54,248 nt of DNA, from the NCBI GenBank assembly GCA_021151605.1, contig JAGKWZ010000029.1, positions 1 to 54,248 of the forward strand, in the 5' to 3' direction. The DNA is from Verrucomicrobiaceae bacterium. Its GTDB lineage: Bacteria; Verrucomicrobiota; Verrucomicrobiia; Verrucomicrobiales; Verrucomicrobiaceae. Positions 7,874 to 16,466 of the stretch are shown here, in pieces. A program made the position numbers and the translations under genes. How positions within the stretch are numbered: the stretch's first letter is position 1; each line of letters begins with the position of its first letter. A model generated the notes under the pieces. That model was not told the DNA's origin. It ran no database searches and saw only the letters and a list, made by a program, of their open reading frames with translations.

Positions 7874-9379
7874 TCAAGTCTGCGTCATCGCCGCCTGCAT
7901 CAGCTTCTCTTGTGTCGCTTCAGCACGGGTAAAGGCACCACCGATGCGGCCCTCGTTCAGCATCAGGATGCGGTCACTCATGCCGATGAGTTCGGGCAGC
8001 TCGCTGGAGACCAGCAGCACGGCTTTGCCCTCCTCGGTCAGGCGATTGATCAGCTCGTAGATCTCCAGCTTGGCTCCCACATCGATGCCACGCGTCGGCT
8101 CATCCAGCATGACAATCTGTGGACTGGTCAGCAGCGCTTTGCCGATCACGACCTTCTGCTGATTGCCACCAGAGAGGCGGCCCACCACGGCTTCGAGACC
8201 TGTGGCCTTCACCCGCAGTTGATCGTAGATCGTGCGGTTGCGCTTCGTCTCCAGGCTGCGGTTCACCAGCCCATGACGGGTGATCTCCCCGAGGCTGGAC
8301 AGGCTGAGATTAAAGCCGATCTCCTCTTCCAAAATGAGCCCGTAGCGGCGGCGATCCTCGCTCACGAGCGCCAGCCCGGCACGCAGAGTCCGCGCAGGGT
8401 CACTACCCGTCATCGTTTCACCTGAAAGCTTCACCACACCTCCAGAGCGGCGGCCCCAGGCTCCGTAGAGATGCATCAGCAGCTCCGTCCGGCCTGCGCC
8501 CATCAGCCCGCCGATGCCCAGGACTTCGCCAGCACGCAGTTCAAAGCTGACCTCATGCAGCCGCGCCTGCCCGCTCTCGTCCTGCACAGACAGCCGATCC
8601 ACAGACATCAGCACCTGCCCTGGAGAGCTGGAGCGGCGGGGGAAAAGATCCCCCAGCTCGCGGCCGACCATCTTCGAGATCACCTCCGCCTTCGTCGTCT
8701 CGGCAGTCTTCAGCGTCGTGATGGAGAAGCCGTCACGCAGCACAGTGATGCGATCCGAGATGGAAAAGACCTCCTCCAGCTTGTGAGAGATGTAGATGCA
8801 GGCGATGCCACGGCGGCGGAGATCGCGCAGGATGTCCAGCAGCACGCGCACCTCATGCTCAGCCAGCGCCGCCGTCGGTTCATCGAGGATGAGGATCTTC
8901 GAGTTCTTCCCCAGCGCCTTCACGATCTCGACGAGCTGCTTTTGACCCACACCGAGATCACGCACCAGCGTTGCAGGATCCAGCTCCACCTTGAAGCGAT
9001 CCAGCAGCGCCTTCGCCTCACGGAACATGCGCGGCCAGTCCACCAGACCACCCCAGCGGCGTGGCTCGCAGCCGAGGTAAATGTTTTCCGCCACCGACAT
9101 CTCATCCACCAGCGCCAGCTCCTGATAAATCACCGAGATGCCCGCCCGAGCCGAATCGGCGATGCCAGCGAAGCGAGCCTCCGTGCCCTGGACATCAAAG
9201 CGCCCCTCATACGAGACGTGCGGATGGATGCCCGAGAGAAGCTTGATCAGCGTGCTCTTCCCTGCCCCGTTCTCACCGCACAGCGCATGGATCTCCCCCT
9301 CAGCGAGGTCGAAGGAGACCTCACTCAAAGCGGTGACGCCGGGGAACTTCTTCGTCAGTCGTTGGGCCTGGAGGATCAT
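7874..9379 (-). CDS. Sugar ABC transporter ATP-binding protein (RbsA/MglA/XylG class, two ATPase domains)
   Basis: The 501-residue protein contains two fused ABC ATPase domains, as in monosaccharide importers of the CUT2 family. The first has Walker A GENGAGKST (about 35-43), a signature-like LGVGQKQLVEI and Walker B LILDEPTAAL. The second has a degenerate Walker A (GGLMGAGRTELL), a proper LSGGNQQKV signature and Walker B MLDEPTRGID. That asymmetry is normal for the family. It starts 24 nt after uxaC ends, so the two are probably one operon. No permease or sugar-binding protein is adjacent, which is unusual; those parts must be encoded elsewhere or have been lost. Uptake of a hexuronate or related sugar is an inference from uxaC. 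Confidence 0.93.
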   Translation of the reverse strand: MILQAQRLTKKFPGVTALSEVSFDLAEGEIHALCGENGAGKSTLIKLLSGIHPHVSYEGRFDVQGTEARFAGIADSARAGISVIYQELALVDEMSVAENIYLGCEPRRWGGLVDWPRMFREAKALLDRFKVELDPATLVRDLGVGQKQLVEIVKALGKNSKILILDEPTAALAEHEVRVLLDILRDLRRRGIACIYISHKLEEVFSISDRITVLRDGFSITTLKTAETTKAEVISKMVGRELGDLFPRRSSSPGQVLMSVDRLSVQDESGQARLHEVSFELRAGEVLGIGGLMGAGRTELLMHLYGAWGRRSGGVVKLSGETMTGSDPARTLRAGLALVSEDRRRYGLILEEEIGFNLSLSSLGEITRHGLVNRSLETKRNRTIYDQLRVKATGLEAVVGRLSGGNQQKVVIGKALLTSPQIVMLDEPTRGIDVGAKLEIYELINRLTEEGKAVLLVSSELPELIGMSDRILMLNEGRIGGAFTRAEATQEKLMQAAMTQT

Positions 9380-9403
9380 GGCGGGGCGGTGAAACGTTTC
9401 GCG

Positions 9404-10816
9404 TCAGGACTTGGCCAGCCCGAGGTAGGCCTTCGCATTCGCGTAGCAGATGTTCTTCACCATGCCGCCCACGTGGTCGTAGTCCGCTGGCAGCAGCCCG
9501 CCTTCGAGATCGTTGCCCAGCAGGTTGCAGAGGGTGCGCCGGAAGTATTCGTGGCGCGGGAAGGACATGAAACTGCGGCTGTCCGTGAGCATTCCGATGA
9601 AGCGGCTTAGCAGGCCCAGATTGCTCAGCGCATTGATCTGCCACTCCATGCCTTCTTTTTGATCCACAAACCACCAGCCGGAGCCGAACTGCACCTTCCC
9701 TGGCGTGGTGCCATCGGCAAAATTGCCCGCCATGGTGCCGAAGACGTAGTTGTCTGCTGGATTGACGTTGTAGAGCACGGTCTTCGGCAGAGCGTTCTCC
9801 GAGTCCAGCGCATTGAGGAAGGCGGAAAGCGTCTCCGCCTGGGAGTAGTCGCCGATGCTGTCGCAGCCGACATCCGCGCCGATCTCACGAGCGAGGCGGG
9901 CGTTGTTATTGCGGATCGGGCCGAGGTGGAGCTGCATCGTCCAGCCGCGCTTCGCATTCATCCGGCCCACATGCATCATGACCTGCGTGCCGAGGATTTC
10001 CAGATCGCCTGGCTGAGCCTGCGCTGTCGGAGAACCGCGATGTTTGTCAAAAACACGACGAGCAGCCTCTTCACCGGCAAAGTTGGCAAAGCAGGAGTTC
10101 AAGCCGTGGTCGCTGAGACGTCCGCCTACCGCGTGGAAGGCTTCATGACGCTTATCGAGAGCGAGAAGCAAGTTGTCGAAGCTGTTCACGTCCACACCCG
10201 CCTGCTTGCCGAGCTTATCGCACCAGGCATTCCAGGCAGCGGAGTCGCCGATCGAGTAGGCTTTGTCAGGCCGGAAGGTCGGATACACACCGATCTCGAA
10301 GCCATCCGCCGCGCACTTTTCATGATGGGCGAGGTCATCCGCCGGGTCATCCGTGGTGCAGAGCGCGCGGACCTTTTGCGTGCGCAGGATGTTTCGGGCG
10401 CTCATCTCCGGCTTTGCCAGCATGGCCTCCGTCTGCTCCCAGATCACGGGTGCGGTCTTCTCATTCAGCAACTCGTCGATGCCAAAGTAGCGCTTCAGCT
10501 CGATGTGGGTCCAGTGGTAGAGCGGATTGCGCAGCGTGTGCGGCACCGTCGCGGCCCAGGCCAGGAACTTCTCACGCGGAGTGGCATCGCCCGTGATCAG
10601 GCGCTCAGGCACGCCATTGCAGCGCATCGCGCGCCATTTGTAGTGATCACCCGCCAGCCAGATCTCGAAGATGTTTTTAAACTGCCGGTCATCGGCGATG
10701 TCCTTCGGCGGCAGATGATTGTGGTAATCAATCATCGGCTCATCCTTCGCGAACTCATGATACAGGCGGCGTGCGGCGGCGGTGGAGAGGAGGAAATCGT
10801 CGTGAATGAAGGACAT
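9404..10816 (-). CDS. uxaC: Glucuronate (uronate) isomerase UxaC
   Basis: The 470-residue protein begins FIHDDFLLSTAAARRLYHEF, continues with MIDYHNHLPPKDIADDRQF containing the metal-binding HNH, and carries VRALCTTDDPADDLAHH and RGWTMQLHLGPIRNNN, all characteristic of UxaC. It interconverts D-glucuronate/D-fructuronate and D-galacturonate/D-tagaturonate in the cytoplasm. The start is set at the ATG at 10816 because the family begins there; reading further upstream gives an unrelated sequence that collides with the divergent lipoprotein gene. It is probably the first gene of an operon with the sugar ABC ATPase. Degradation of pectin, alginate-like or glucuronan polymers fits the sulfatases and esterases in the window. 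Confidence 0.96.
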   Translation of the reverse strand: MSFIHDDFLLSTAAARRLYHEFAKDEPMIDYHNHLPPKDIADDRQFKNIFEIWLAGDHYKWRAMRCNGVPERLITGDATPREKFLAWAATVPHTLRNPLYHWTHIELKRYFGIDELLNEKTAPVIWEQTEAMLAKPEMSARNILRTQKVRALCTTDDPADDLAHHEKCAADGFEIGVYPTFRPDKAYSIGDSAAWNAWCDKLGKQAGVDVNSFDNLLLALDKRHEAFHAVGGRLSDHGLNSCFANFAGEEAARRVFDKHRGSPTAQAQPGDLEILGTQVMMHVGRMNAKRGWTMQLHLGPIRNNNARLAREIGADVGCDSIGDYSQAETLSAFLNALDSENALPKTVLYNVNPADNYVFGTMAGNFADGTTPGKVQFGSGWWFVDQKEGMEWQINALSNLGLLSRFIGMLTDSRSFMSFPRHEYFRRTLCNLLGNDLEGGLLPADYDHVGGMVKNICYANAKAYLGLAKS

Positions 10817-10901
10817 GGTTTGGGAAACGCTGGGGATTGGTTTTGACAGGATGGGCAGGAATCCGAGGATGGGCAAGACTTCTCGCCCACCACTCATCAA
10901 A

Positions 10902-12029
10902 ATGAACCCGCTCCACGCCTTCGTCGCCGCAGCCATGCTGACCGGGCTGTGCTCCTGCTCCACACTTCGCTTCTACACTCAGGCGGCGGGCGGGCAGATG
11001 GAGATGCTGCGCAGGGCCAAGCCGGTGGCCGAAGTGCTGGCGGACCCGAAGTCGAAACCGCTGCTCAAGCAGAAGCTCACGACCGTGGAGGACATCCTCG
11101 ATTTCGCGGAAAAGGAACTGCATCTACCTGCGAAGGGGCAGTATCGCCGCTATGCGAATCTGGGCCGACGCCATGCCGTGTGGGTCGTCTTTGCGGCACC
11201 GGAATTTAGCGTGGAACCCAAGACCTGGAGCTATCCGCTGCTCGGGAAGCTGGCCTACCGAGGCTTCTTTGAGGAAAAGCTCGCCACAGCCGAGGCCGAC
11301 AAACTCCGCGCCGAGGGCTACGATGTCTATGTCGCCGGAGTCGATGCCTACTCGACGCTCGGATTCTTCCGCGATCCGCTGCTGAACACCTTCATCGGCC
11401 GCAGCGATGCCGACCTCGCGGAACTCATCTTCCACGAGCTGACGCATCAGCGCCTCTACCTCAGCGGCGACACCGACTTCAACGAAGCCTTTGCCACCGC
11501 CGTGGGTCAAGAAGGTGCCCGGCGCTGGCTGCGTGCTCGTGGGCGACTAAAGGAGCTAACGCAGTATGAAAAAGAGATGCGAGTGGAGCGGGAGTTCATC
11601 AAACTGGTGCTAGAAACGCGGGAGGAGCTGAAGGGTATCTATCCATCAATGCAACCCAGCGAGGATATCCTCGAATACCTCAAGGTAACCCGGAAGCCTT
11701 TAAATAAATACATTTCCATTCCAGCAGGGCATGAACAGTGGGAACAGTTAAGGGATCAAAAACAGAGTACCCTCTCACGCCTCCGCCAGCGTGCCCTGGC
11801 CCTCGATGCCCGCCATGGCGGCAGCCTGAAGATCGAACGCTGGTTTGCGAAGCCCGTGAACAACGCCCGCCTCGCCACAGTGTCCTCGTATTACGAGATG
11901 CTGCCCGGCTTCGAGGCCCTGCTCAAACAAAACGGCGGCGATCTGGAGCACTTCATGGCCGACATCGGTGCCATGCGCAGCTTGAAGCACGATGACCGCC
12001 GCCAGCGCATCATTCAGGCGATCCCTTAG
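10902..12029 (+). CDS. Putative aminopeptidase lipoprotein (PF10023-like)
   Basis: The 375-residue protein starts at an ATG at 10902 with a lipoprotein signal (lipobox near LCSC), so it is probably anchored to a membrane. It matches the 'putative aminopeptidase' family: an N-terminal region with GGQMEMLRRAKPV, then a zinc-protease motif HELTH (in ELIFHELTHQRLYLSGDTDFNEAFATAVGQEG), where the two His and the downstream Glu in NEAFA would bind metal. The C-terminal third is helical and rich in Arg and Leu. It lies 4 nt upstream of the parvulin gene, suggesting a two-gene envelope protein-quality unit. The substrate is unknown. Confidence 0.85.
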   Translation: MNPLHAFVAAAMLTGLCSCSTLRFYTQAAGGQMEMLRRAKPVAEVLADPKSKPLLKQKLTTVEDILDFAEKELHLPAKGQYRRYANLGRRHAVWVVFAAPEFSVEPKTWSYPLLGKLAYRGFFEEKLATAEADKLRAEGYDVYVAGVDAYSTLGFFRDPLLNTFIGRSDADLAELIFHELTHQRLYLSGDTDFNEAFATAVGQEGARRWLRARGRLKELTQYEKEMRVEREFIKLVLETREELKGIYPSMQPSEDILEYLKVTRKPLNKYISIPAGHEQWEQLRDQKQSTLSRLRQRALALDARHGGSLKIERWFAKPVNNARLATVSSYYEMLPGFEALLKQNGGDLEHFMADIGAMRSLKHDDRRQRIIQAIP

Positions 12030-12032
12030 CCA

Positions 12033-12749
12033 ATGAAGCGTATCGTCATCAGCCTAGCGATCCTCGCCTTGCTCATTGCAGCAGGGATCATGCTGAACTC
12101 ACGCCCGAAACCGCTTCCGCCTGAGGTCAGTGCCGATGTGGCTGAGGAGTTCGACCTTTGGAAAAAGCAGTTTCACCTCGGCGACATCGACCGCGCCGAG
12201 CGTCTGACGCTCCAGCACCTCACGGAGCGCGACATGCGCCAGCGCATCCGTGAGGCACAGCTCGAAGAAGCTCAGATCGAAAAGCAAATGAAGCCCATCT
12301 CCGAAGCCGAGGCCCGCGCCTGGTATGCCGCTCATCGAGAAGAACTCCACCTCCCTGTGCTGCATCGTGTTTCCCACCTTTTCCTGACGCGGCATCAGCC
12401 AAAGAAGCCGGACCGCAGCGCCGAGATGCGGGCCATTCATCAGAAGCTGAAAAGCGGCACCGACTTCGCCATACTCGTGTCCAAGCATTCCGAAGATGCC
12501 CGCAGCAAGTCGCTCGGCGGTGACCTCGGCTGGCTGAGAGCCAAGCGGATGCCATCCGACTTCATGGCCCATGTCGAAAAGCTCCGTGTCGGCGAAATCA
12601 GCGCTCCTTTGGAAACCAAGCTCGGCTGGCATCTGCTGCGTGTCACGGAGCGCCGCGAAGCACGCCTGCCTAGCTTTGAGGAGGTGCGCCAAGAGATCGA
12701 AGCTCTGCTCGATCTCGCCGCACGCGAGCAGTTGCTGCCCAGGAAGTAG
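12033..12749 (+). CDS. Membrane-anchored parvulin-type peptidyl-prolyl isomerase
   Basis: The 238-residue protein has an N-terminal membrane anchor or signal (about 4-22, IVISLAILALLIAAGIML). It continues with a helical SurA-like arm, KQFHLGDIDRAERLTLQHLTERDMRQRI, and a rotamase domain from about 110: HRVSHLFLTRHQPKK, FAILVSKHSEDARSKSLGGDLGWLRAKRM and GEISAPLETKLGWHLLRVTERR. These are standard parvulin blocks, including the GGDLGW and GWHLL motifs. It should act on proteins at the outer face of the inner membrane. It is 3 nt downstream of the aminopeptidase-like gene and very likely co-transcribed. Confidence 0.9.
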   Translation: MKRIVISLAILALLIAAGIMLNSRPKPLPPEVSADVAEEFDLWKKQFHLGDIDRAERLTLQHLTERDMRQRIREAQLEEAQIEKQMKPISEAEARAWYAAHREELHLPVLHRVSHLFLTRHQPKKPDRSAEMRAIHQKLKSGTDFAILVSKHSEDARSKSLGGDLGWLRAKRMPSDFMAHVEKLRVGEISAPLETKLGWHLLRVTERREARLPSFEEVRQEIEALLDLAAREQLLPRK

Positions 12750-12847
12750 CACTACACCCCATGGTCGCATGGACTGAGATGAGGCCACTATGGACGCACG
12801 CAGCCTCACCCTTCGGTCGAGATGCACCACCCTCAGCCTAACCCATC

Positions 12848-13150
12848 ATGAAAACCATCCTGCTCACCTTCCTCGCCCTATCCACACTTCTCATCGTAAG
12901 TTGCAACAAACAGAAAGCTGCCATCGACGCCCGCACTGACACAAAGGAGACAGCTATCGATCACGAGAAAGAGGCAGTGAACGCTGCTGCTAAGGAAGCG
13001 ACCACACGCACCGATGCTGTTGCCGCCATCGACAAAGCCAATATTCAGGCCAACAAAGTGAGCACCCAGGCCGAGCTTGATGCCGAAAAGGTCAGAATTG
13101 CTGCCGAAGCCACCGCTGAGAAGGCACGCGTGGACGCTGAAAAGAAGTAG
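12848..13150 (+). CDS. Small Ala/Lys/Glu-rich lipoprotein
   Basis: The 100-residue protein has a lipoprotein signal with lipobox LIVSC (Cys19), followed by a highly charged, alanine-rich helix (TDTKETAIDHEKEAVNAAA, then AEATAEKARVDAEKK). It is probably a continuous coiled coil without a globular domain. It may be a Lpp- or Pal-tether-like envelope spacer, but I recognise no named family. It sits 98 nt downstream of the parvulin gene and may be expressed separately. Confidence 0.75.
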   Translation: MKTILLTFLALSTLLIVSCNKQKAAIDARTDTKETAIDHEKEAVNAAAKEATTRTDAVAAIDKANIQANKVSTQAELDAEKVRIAAEATAEKARVDAEKK

Positions 13151-13166
13151 TCTTTGGAGAGATCAG

Positions 13167-14540
13167 CTACCCCAGAAACTTACCTGGATTCAAGATTCCC
13201 TTGGGATCGAGGGCAGCCTTCACAAGTAAGTGGGCGTGGTGAGTGGCATCCGGCACGGCCTCACGCCACCAGCGCTTCTTGGCGAGGCCGACGCCATGCT
13301 CGCCGGTAATGGCTCCATTCCAGGCAATGATCTGGCGGAAGAGCTGATCGAGAGCGACTTCGGCGCGCTCGCGGATCTGTGGGTCGTCCATGGTCGGCAC
13401 CATGATGTTCACGTGGATGTTTCCATCCCCAGCATGGCCGAAGCAGGCGACGGGGAAGCCGTGCTCGCTTTGGAGCTTTTCGGCGAACTCGACGAGGTCC
13501 ACCAGCTTGCTCCGGGGGACGACGATGTCTTCGTTGAGCTTGATGAGCCCGGTGTTGCGCAGGCTGTAGCTGAACTCTCGGCGCAACTTCCAGAAGCGCT
13601 CGCAGGCGGCCTCGCCCATGGCTTCTTCAAGCTCGATGCAGCCAAGCTCGCGCACGAGCTGGGCCAGCAGGGCGAGTTCGCCCTTCACGCTGGGCTCATG
13701 GCCATCGATCTCCACCAGCAGATGCGCGTCTCCCTGAGGAGTGACGCTTTCACCGAGGTACTCGCGGGCGGCGCGCAGGGTGAATTTATCTGCGATCTCC
13801 AGAGCACTGGGCAGGAAGCCGGAGTTCAGGATGCGCTGCACGGCATTCGCGGCCTCCGCAAACGAGCGGAAACCAGCAGAAAGCATGGCACGAGTGGGCG
13901 GATGCGGAATCAGGCGAAGGGTGGCTTGCGTGACGATGCCGAGCATCCCTTCACTGCCGACCATGAGGCCAACGAGGTCAAAGCCTGTCTTGTTCTTATG
14001 GCAGCGTCCGCCAGCTTTCACGATGCTGCCATCCGCCAGCACGGCCTCCAAACCGAGAACGTAATGCCGCGTCACGCCATATTTGAGACAGCGTGGACCA
14101 CCCGCGTTTGTGGCGATGTTTCCCCCGAGGCTGCATTCCTTCAAGGAGGCTGGATCAGGCGGATAAAACCAGCCCAGCTCGCGCACGGCCTTTTGAAGCT
14201 CGCCTGTGATGACTCCAGGCTGCACGACTGCCACGCCATCGGCAGTGTTGATTTCCAGTATGCGGTTCATGCCGAATACGGAGAGCGCGATACCTCCGTG
14301 AGAGGGCACAGCCCCGCCGACATAGCCAACTCGCGCACCCTGCGCCGTGACGGGGATGCCATGCTCATTCGCGTACCGCAGGGTCTTTGAAACATCCTCT
14401 GAGGACTGGGCATGCACGACGACTTGGGGCAGTTTCGAGGCGAACCATTTGTCAGTGCTGTGTGTAGCCAGATCGGCATCCGTGACAGACACGCGATCCG
14501 GACCGAGCAGGGAGATGAGATCATCAACGAGTGAGGGCAT
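13167..14540 (-). CDS. FAD-linked oxidase (GlcD / D-lactate dehydrogenase-like)
   Basis: The 457-residue protein has the FAD-binding type 4 (PCMH) domain: VVVHAQSSEDVSKTLRYANEHGIPVTAQGARVGYVGGAV, then GVITGELQKAV and PPDPASLKECSLGGNIATNAGGPRCLKYG. The C-terminal oxidase domain has CFGHAGDGNIHVNIM and ITGEHGVGLAKKRW, and ends DPKGILNPGKFLG. This is the GlcD/DLD family that oxidises D-2-hydroxy acids such as glycolate or D-lactate. The ATG at 14540 fits the family start; a TTG 33 nt upstream is also open. No GlcE/GlcF partners are adjacent, so it may act as a stand-alone D-lactate or glycolate dehydrogenase. Confidence 0.92.
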   Translation of the reverse strand: MPSLVDDLISLLGPDRVSVTDADLATHSTDKWFASKLPQVVVHAQSSEDVSKTLRYANEHGIPVTAQGARVGYVGGAVPSHGGIALSVFGMNRILEINTADGVAVVQPGVITGELQKAVRELGWFYPPDPASLKECSLGGNIATNAGGPRCLKYGVTRHYVLGLEAVLADGSIVKAGGRCHKNKTGFDLVGLMVGSEGMLGIVTQATLRLIPHPPTRAMLSAGFRSFAEAANAVQRILNSGFLPSALEIADKFTLRAAREYLGESVTPQGDAHLLVEIDGHEPSVKGELALLAQLVRELGCIELEEAMGEAACERFWKLRREFSYSLRNTGLIKLNEDIVVPRSKLVDLVEFAEKLQSEHGFPVACFGHAGDGNIHVNIMVPTMDDPQIRERAEVALDQLFRQIIAWNGAITGEHGVGLAKKRWWREAVPDATHHAHLLVKAALDPKGILNPGKFLG

Positions 14541-14619
14541 AGGCTTTTCTAGCCGTGATATGCCCCAGGGCAAGGTGTCTCAGTAGGCGTATCTTGATCC
14601 GGCGCTCAGGGGCGGCGAT

Positions 14620-16095
14620 TCACTGCCACTGCTTCAGTCGCTCTGGGAACGGGCACTGGGCGCAGGCACTGTCGTCTTCCAGACAGAAGTCTTCATACAA
14701 TTGCAGTAAGCCCTGCTGCTGATGCAGCTTCTTTTGGAACTGTGCTCCGCGTGGCCCCTCGCCAAAGAGGCGTAGTGAGGCGCGGGTGACTTTTTGATTC
14801 TCCAACATGGAGGGCAGCTCCAGATACTCCGCCCAGAGGCGGGTGCGCTCTGGCATGAGAAGAGGGTAGGCCACGTTTGCCAGCATCTCCTGGACGCGAG
14901 TCTCTCCGATGAGTGCCTGCGGTCTGGCGGCTGGTTCCGCGAGAAGCGTGTAGTGAGAAGTCCAAAAATCATGCTTCAAGCCAAGCAGGCTCTCCTTCCA
15001 TACGGCCTGGCTCCAGCGTGTAGCGTCCATCAATGGCGCAGAGACACGATCCCAGTGCGCCAGCATGGCAGTCAGCGCGCCAAGCCGACGCTGAGGGTGA
15101 TTTCCCGGGCGTGTGGCGGCGAGCTTCCAGCGCGGGAGCTGGGAGGGCGAGAGCCAGCGGGCACAATCATCACGCAGCCGCCACCATTCCTCCCAGAGCT
15201 GGCGGAGGTAGCTACGAGTCTCAGGCTCTGTGTCCTCAAACTTCACACTTTCCAAAAAACCGCTCAGTCCGAAGAGCAGCGCCTCTCTCGCGGCGGCGGA
15301 TGATCTGCGCAGTCGCTTCAGGGTGAGACGCTGGCTCAGCAGCAAAAACGGCGGCTGATTTTGGCGATAGCCTAGGGCCTGGGCGAGAGCCTGATAAATG
15401 GTCTGCTCTCTGCCCTGGGCGGTGATGCTGCGGTGAAGGCGGCGTGATTTTCTCTCCAGCCGATGCTGCGCTGCAGACTCCAGAAGATACTGAATGCGTG
15501 CCTCGTCCATCTCGCCCAGCGGAGTGGCGCAACGCCCGAGGCGTGCGGCGGCGAGACCCCGGTTTGGCCGAGCATCCTGCTCCATCATTCCCAGATTCAG
15601 GCATACCTGGGGGACTTCCCGGTGGTCCCGTGTGCGGGTGAAAAAGCGCTCCTCAGAGGTGCGCGTGAAGAGATGCAGGACGACGCGCGCATAGTCAGCG
15701 TTTGCTCCATGCCCATGGCGCTCCCAGTCACGGGCATCTGGGTCGAGTTCGATGTCACCGCAGTGTGTCCGACCGTCCAGGTCGATTACACATTCCGTAA
15801 AGTCTGGTCCCGCCCCAGAATTCCAGGTGCCGAAATCCACGATGCGCACGGCTCTGCCATCCACAGTGATGAAATCCCGGCCAAATGCCCCGGCAAACCA
15901 AAGGCTCTGGAGATCCAGCTCTCCCATCGGCTCAGCGAGGCCGGGCAGAAGTGTTGGAGGCTCCTCCAGCCCAGAATAAACGAAGTCACGAAACCGCGTG
16001 TAGCGTTCGGCAAGAGGCAGGGCGGTGAGGTTCATGGGTGGTTCGGATTGCCTGGATGAAACGGATGGCGGATGGATTTTAGCCCCCGGTTTCAT
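14620..16095 (-). CDS. DUF2851 family protein
   Basis: The 491-residue protein matches the DUF2851 family of Bacteroidota and Verrucomicrobiota: ELDLQSLWFAGAF, TVDGRAVRIVDFGTWNSGAGPDFTECVIDLDG, HCGDIELDPDARDWERHGH, and a C-terminal CxxC-type end (DDSACAQCPFPERLKQW). The function is unknown. The H.DIE/W..H residues have been compared with nuclease-like folds, but I cannot confirm that from sequence alone. The start is either the ATG at 16095 or the ATG at 16035, where the family-like sequence MNLTALPLAERY begins. Confidence 0.85.
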   Translation of the reverse strand: MKPGAKIHPPSVSSRQSEPPMNLTALPLAERYTRFRDFVYSGLEEPPTLLPGLAEPMGELDLQSLWFAGAFGRDFITVDGRAVRIVDFGTWNSGAGPDFTECVIDLDGRTHCGDIELDPDARDWERHGHGANADYARVVLHLFTRTSEERFFTRTRDHREVPQVCLNLGMMEQDARPNRGLAAARLGRCATPLGEMDEARIQYLLESAAQHRLERKSRRLHRSITAQGREQTIYQALAQALGYRQNQPPFLLLSQRLTLKRLRRSSAAAREALLFGLSGFLESVKFEDTEPETRSYLRQLWEEWWRLRDDCARWLSPSQLPRWKLAATRPGNHPQRRLGALTAMLAHWDRVSAPLMDATRWSQAVWKESLLGLKHDFWTSHYTLLAEPAARPQALIGETRVQEMLANVAYPLLMPERTRLWAEYLELPSMLENQKVTRASLRLFGEGPRGAQFQKKLHQQQGLLQLYEDFCLEDDSACAQCPFPERLKQWQ

Positions 16096-16180
16096 GTTGG
16101 CAATCTCACCAAGTAGCCAGCTTCAATAGCTGCCATTTCGAAGCTTGCGGGACTTTTTACCCTACAGAACTGGGTGCTCC

Positions 16181-16411
16181 TCAGGGATGGGTGGGAGTCG
16201 TATCGGCTTCGGGCGTGGCGGCCTTCTCCGGCACGATCTCGACCGCACCTTTGAGTAAGCGGCAAAACTCCTTCTTCGTCGTGCGATGCACGGTGCCTAC
16301 TTTGGATGCCGGGTTTTTCATCAGCTTGTACTCGATGGACATGCGCGCCCATTCGACGATGCGTATGTACTCATCGCCCTTTTTCCAGATCTGCCCCTGT
16401 TCGAGTTTCAT
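16181..16411 (-). CDS. Small conserved hypothetical protein
   Basis: The 76-residue protein begins KLEQGQIWKKGDEYIRIVEWARMSIEYK and continues with GTVHRTTKKEFCRLLKGA. The predicted fold is a small beta-rich domain with an acidic, proline-containing tail. The reading frame is well separated from its neighbours and has plausible codon use. I do not recognise a characterised family. Confidence 0.6.
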   Translation of the reverse strand: MKLEQGQIWKKGDEYIRIVEWARMSIEYKLMKNPASKVGTVHRTTKKEFCRLLKGAVEIVPEKAATPEADTTPTHP

Positions 16412-16466
16412 GCTGCCTCACTAACGCCCGAAGTAGCTAAGTGCCATCAGATTCATGATCAGACTG

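Noticed and set aside
8471..9610. Long plus-strand open frame opposite the sugar ABC ATPase
   Set aside because: Antisense shadow of a gene with complete ABC motifs; His/Gln/Arg-rich translation without recognisable features.
9659..10846. Long plus-strand open frame opposite uxaC
   Set aside because: Antisense shadow of a clear UxaC coding sequence.
13230..14390. Long plus-strand open frame opposite the FAD-linked oxidase
   Set aside because: Antisense shadow; no conserved blocks, while the minus strand matches GlcD motifs closely.
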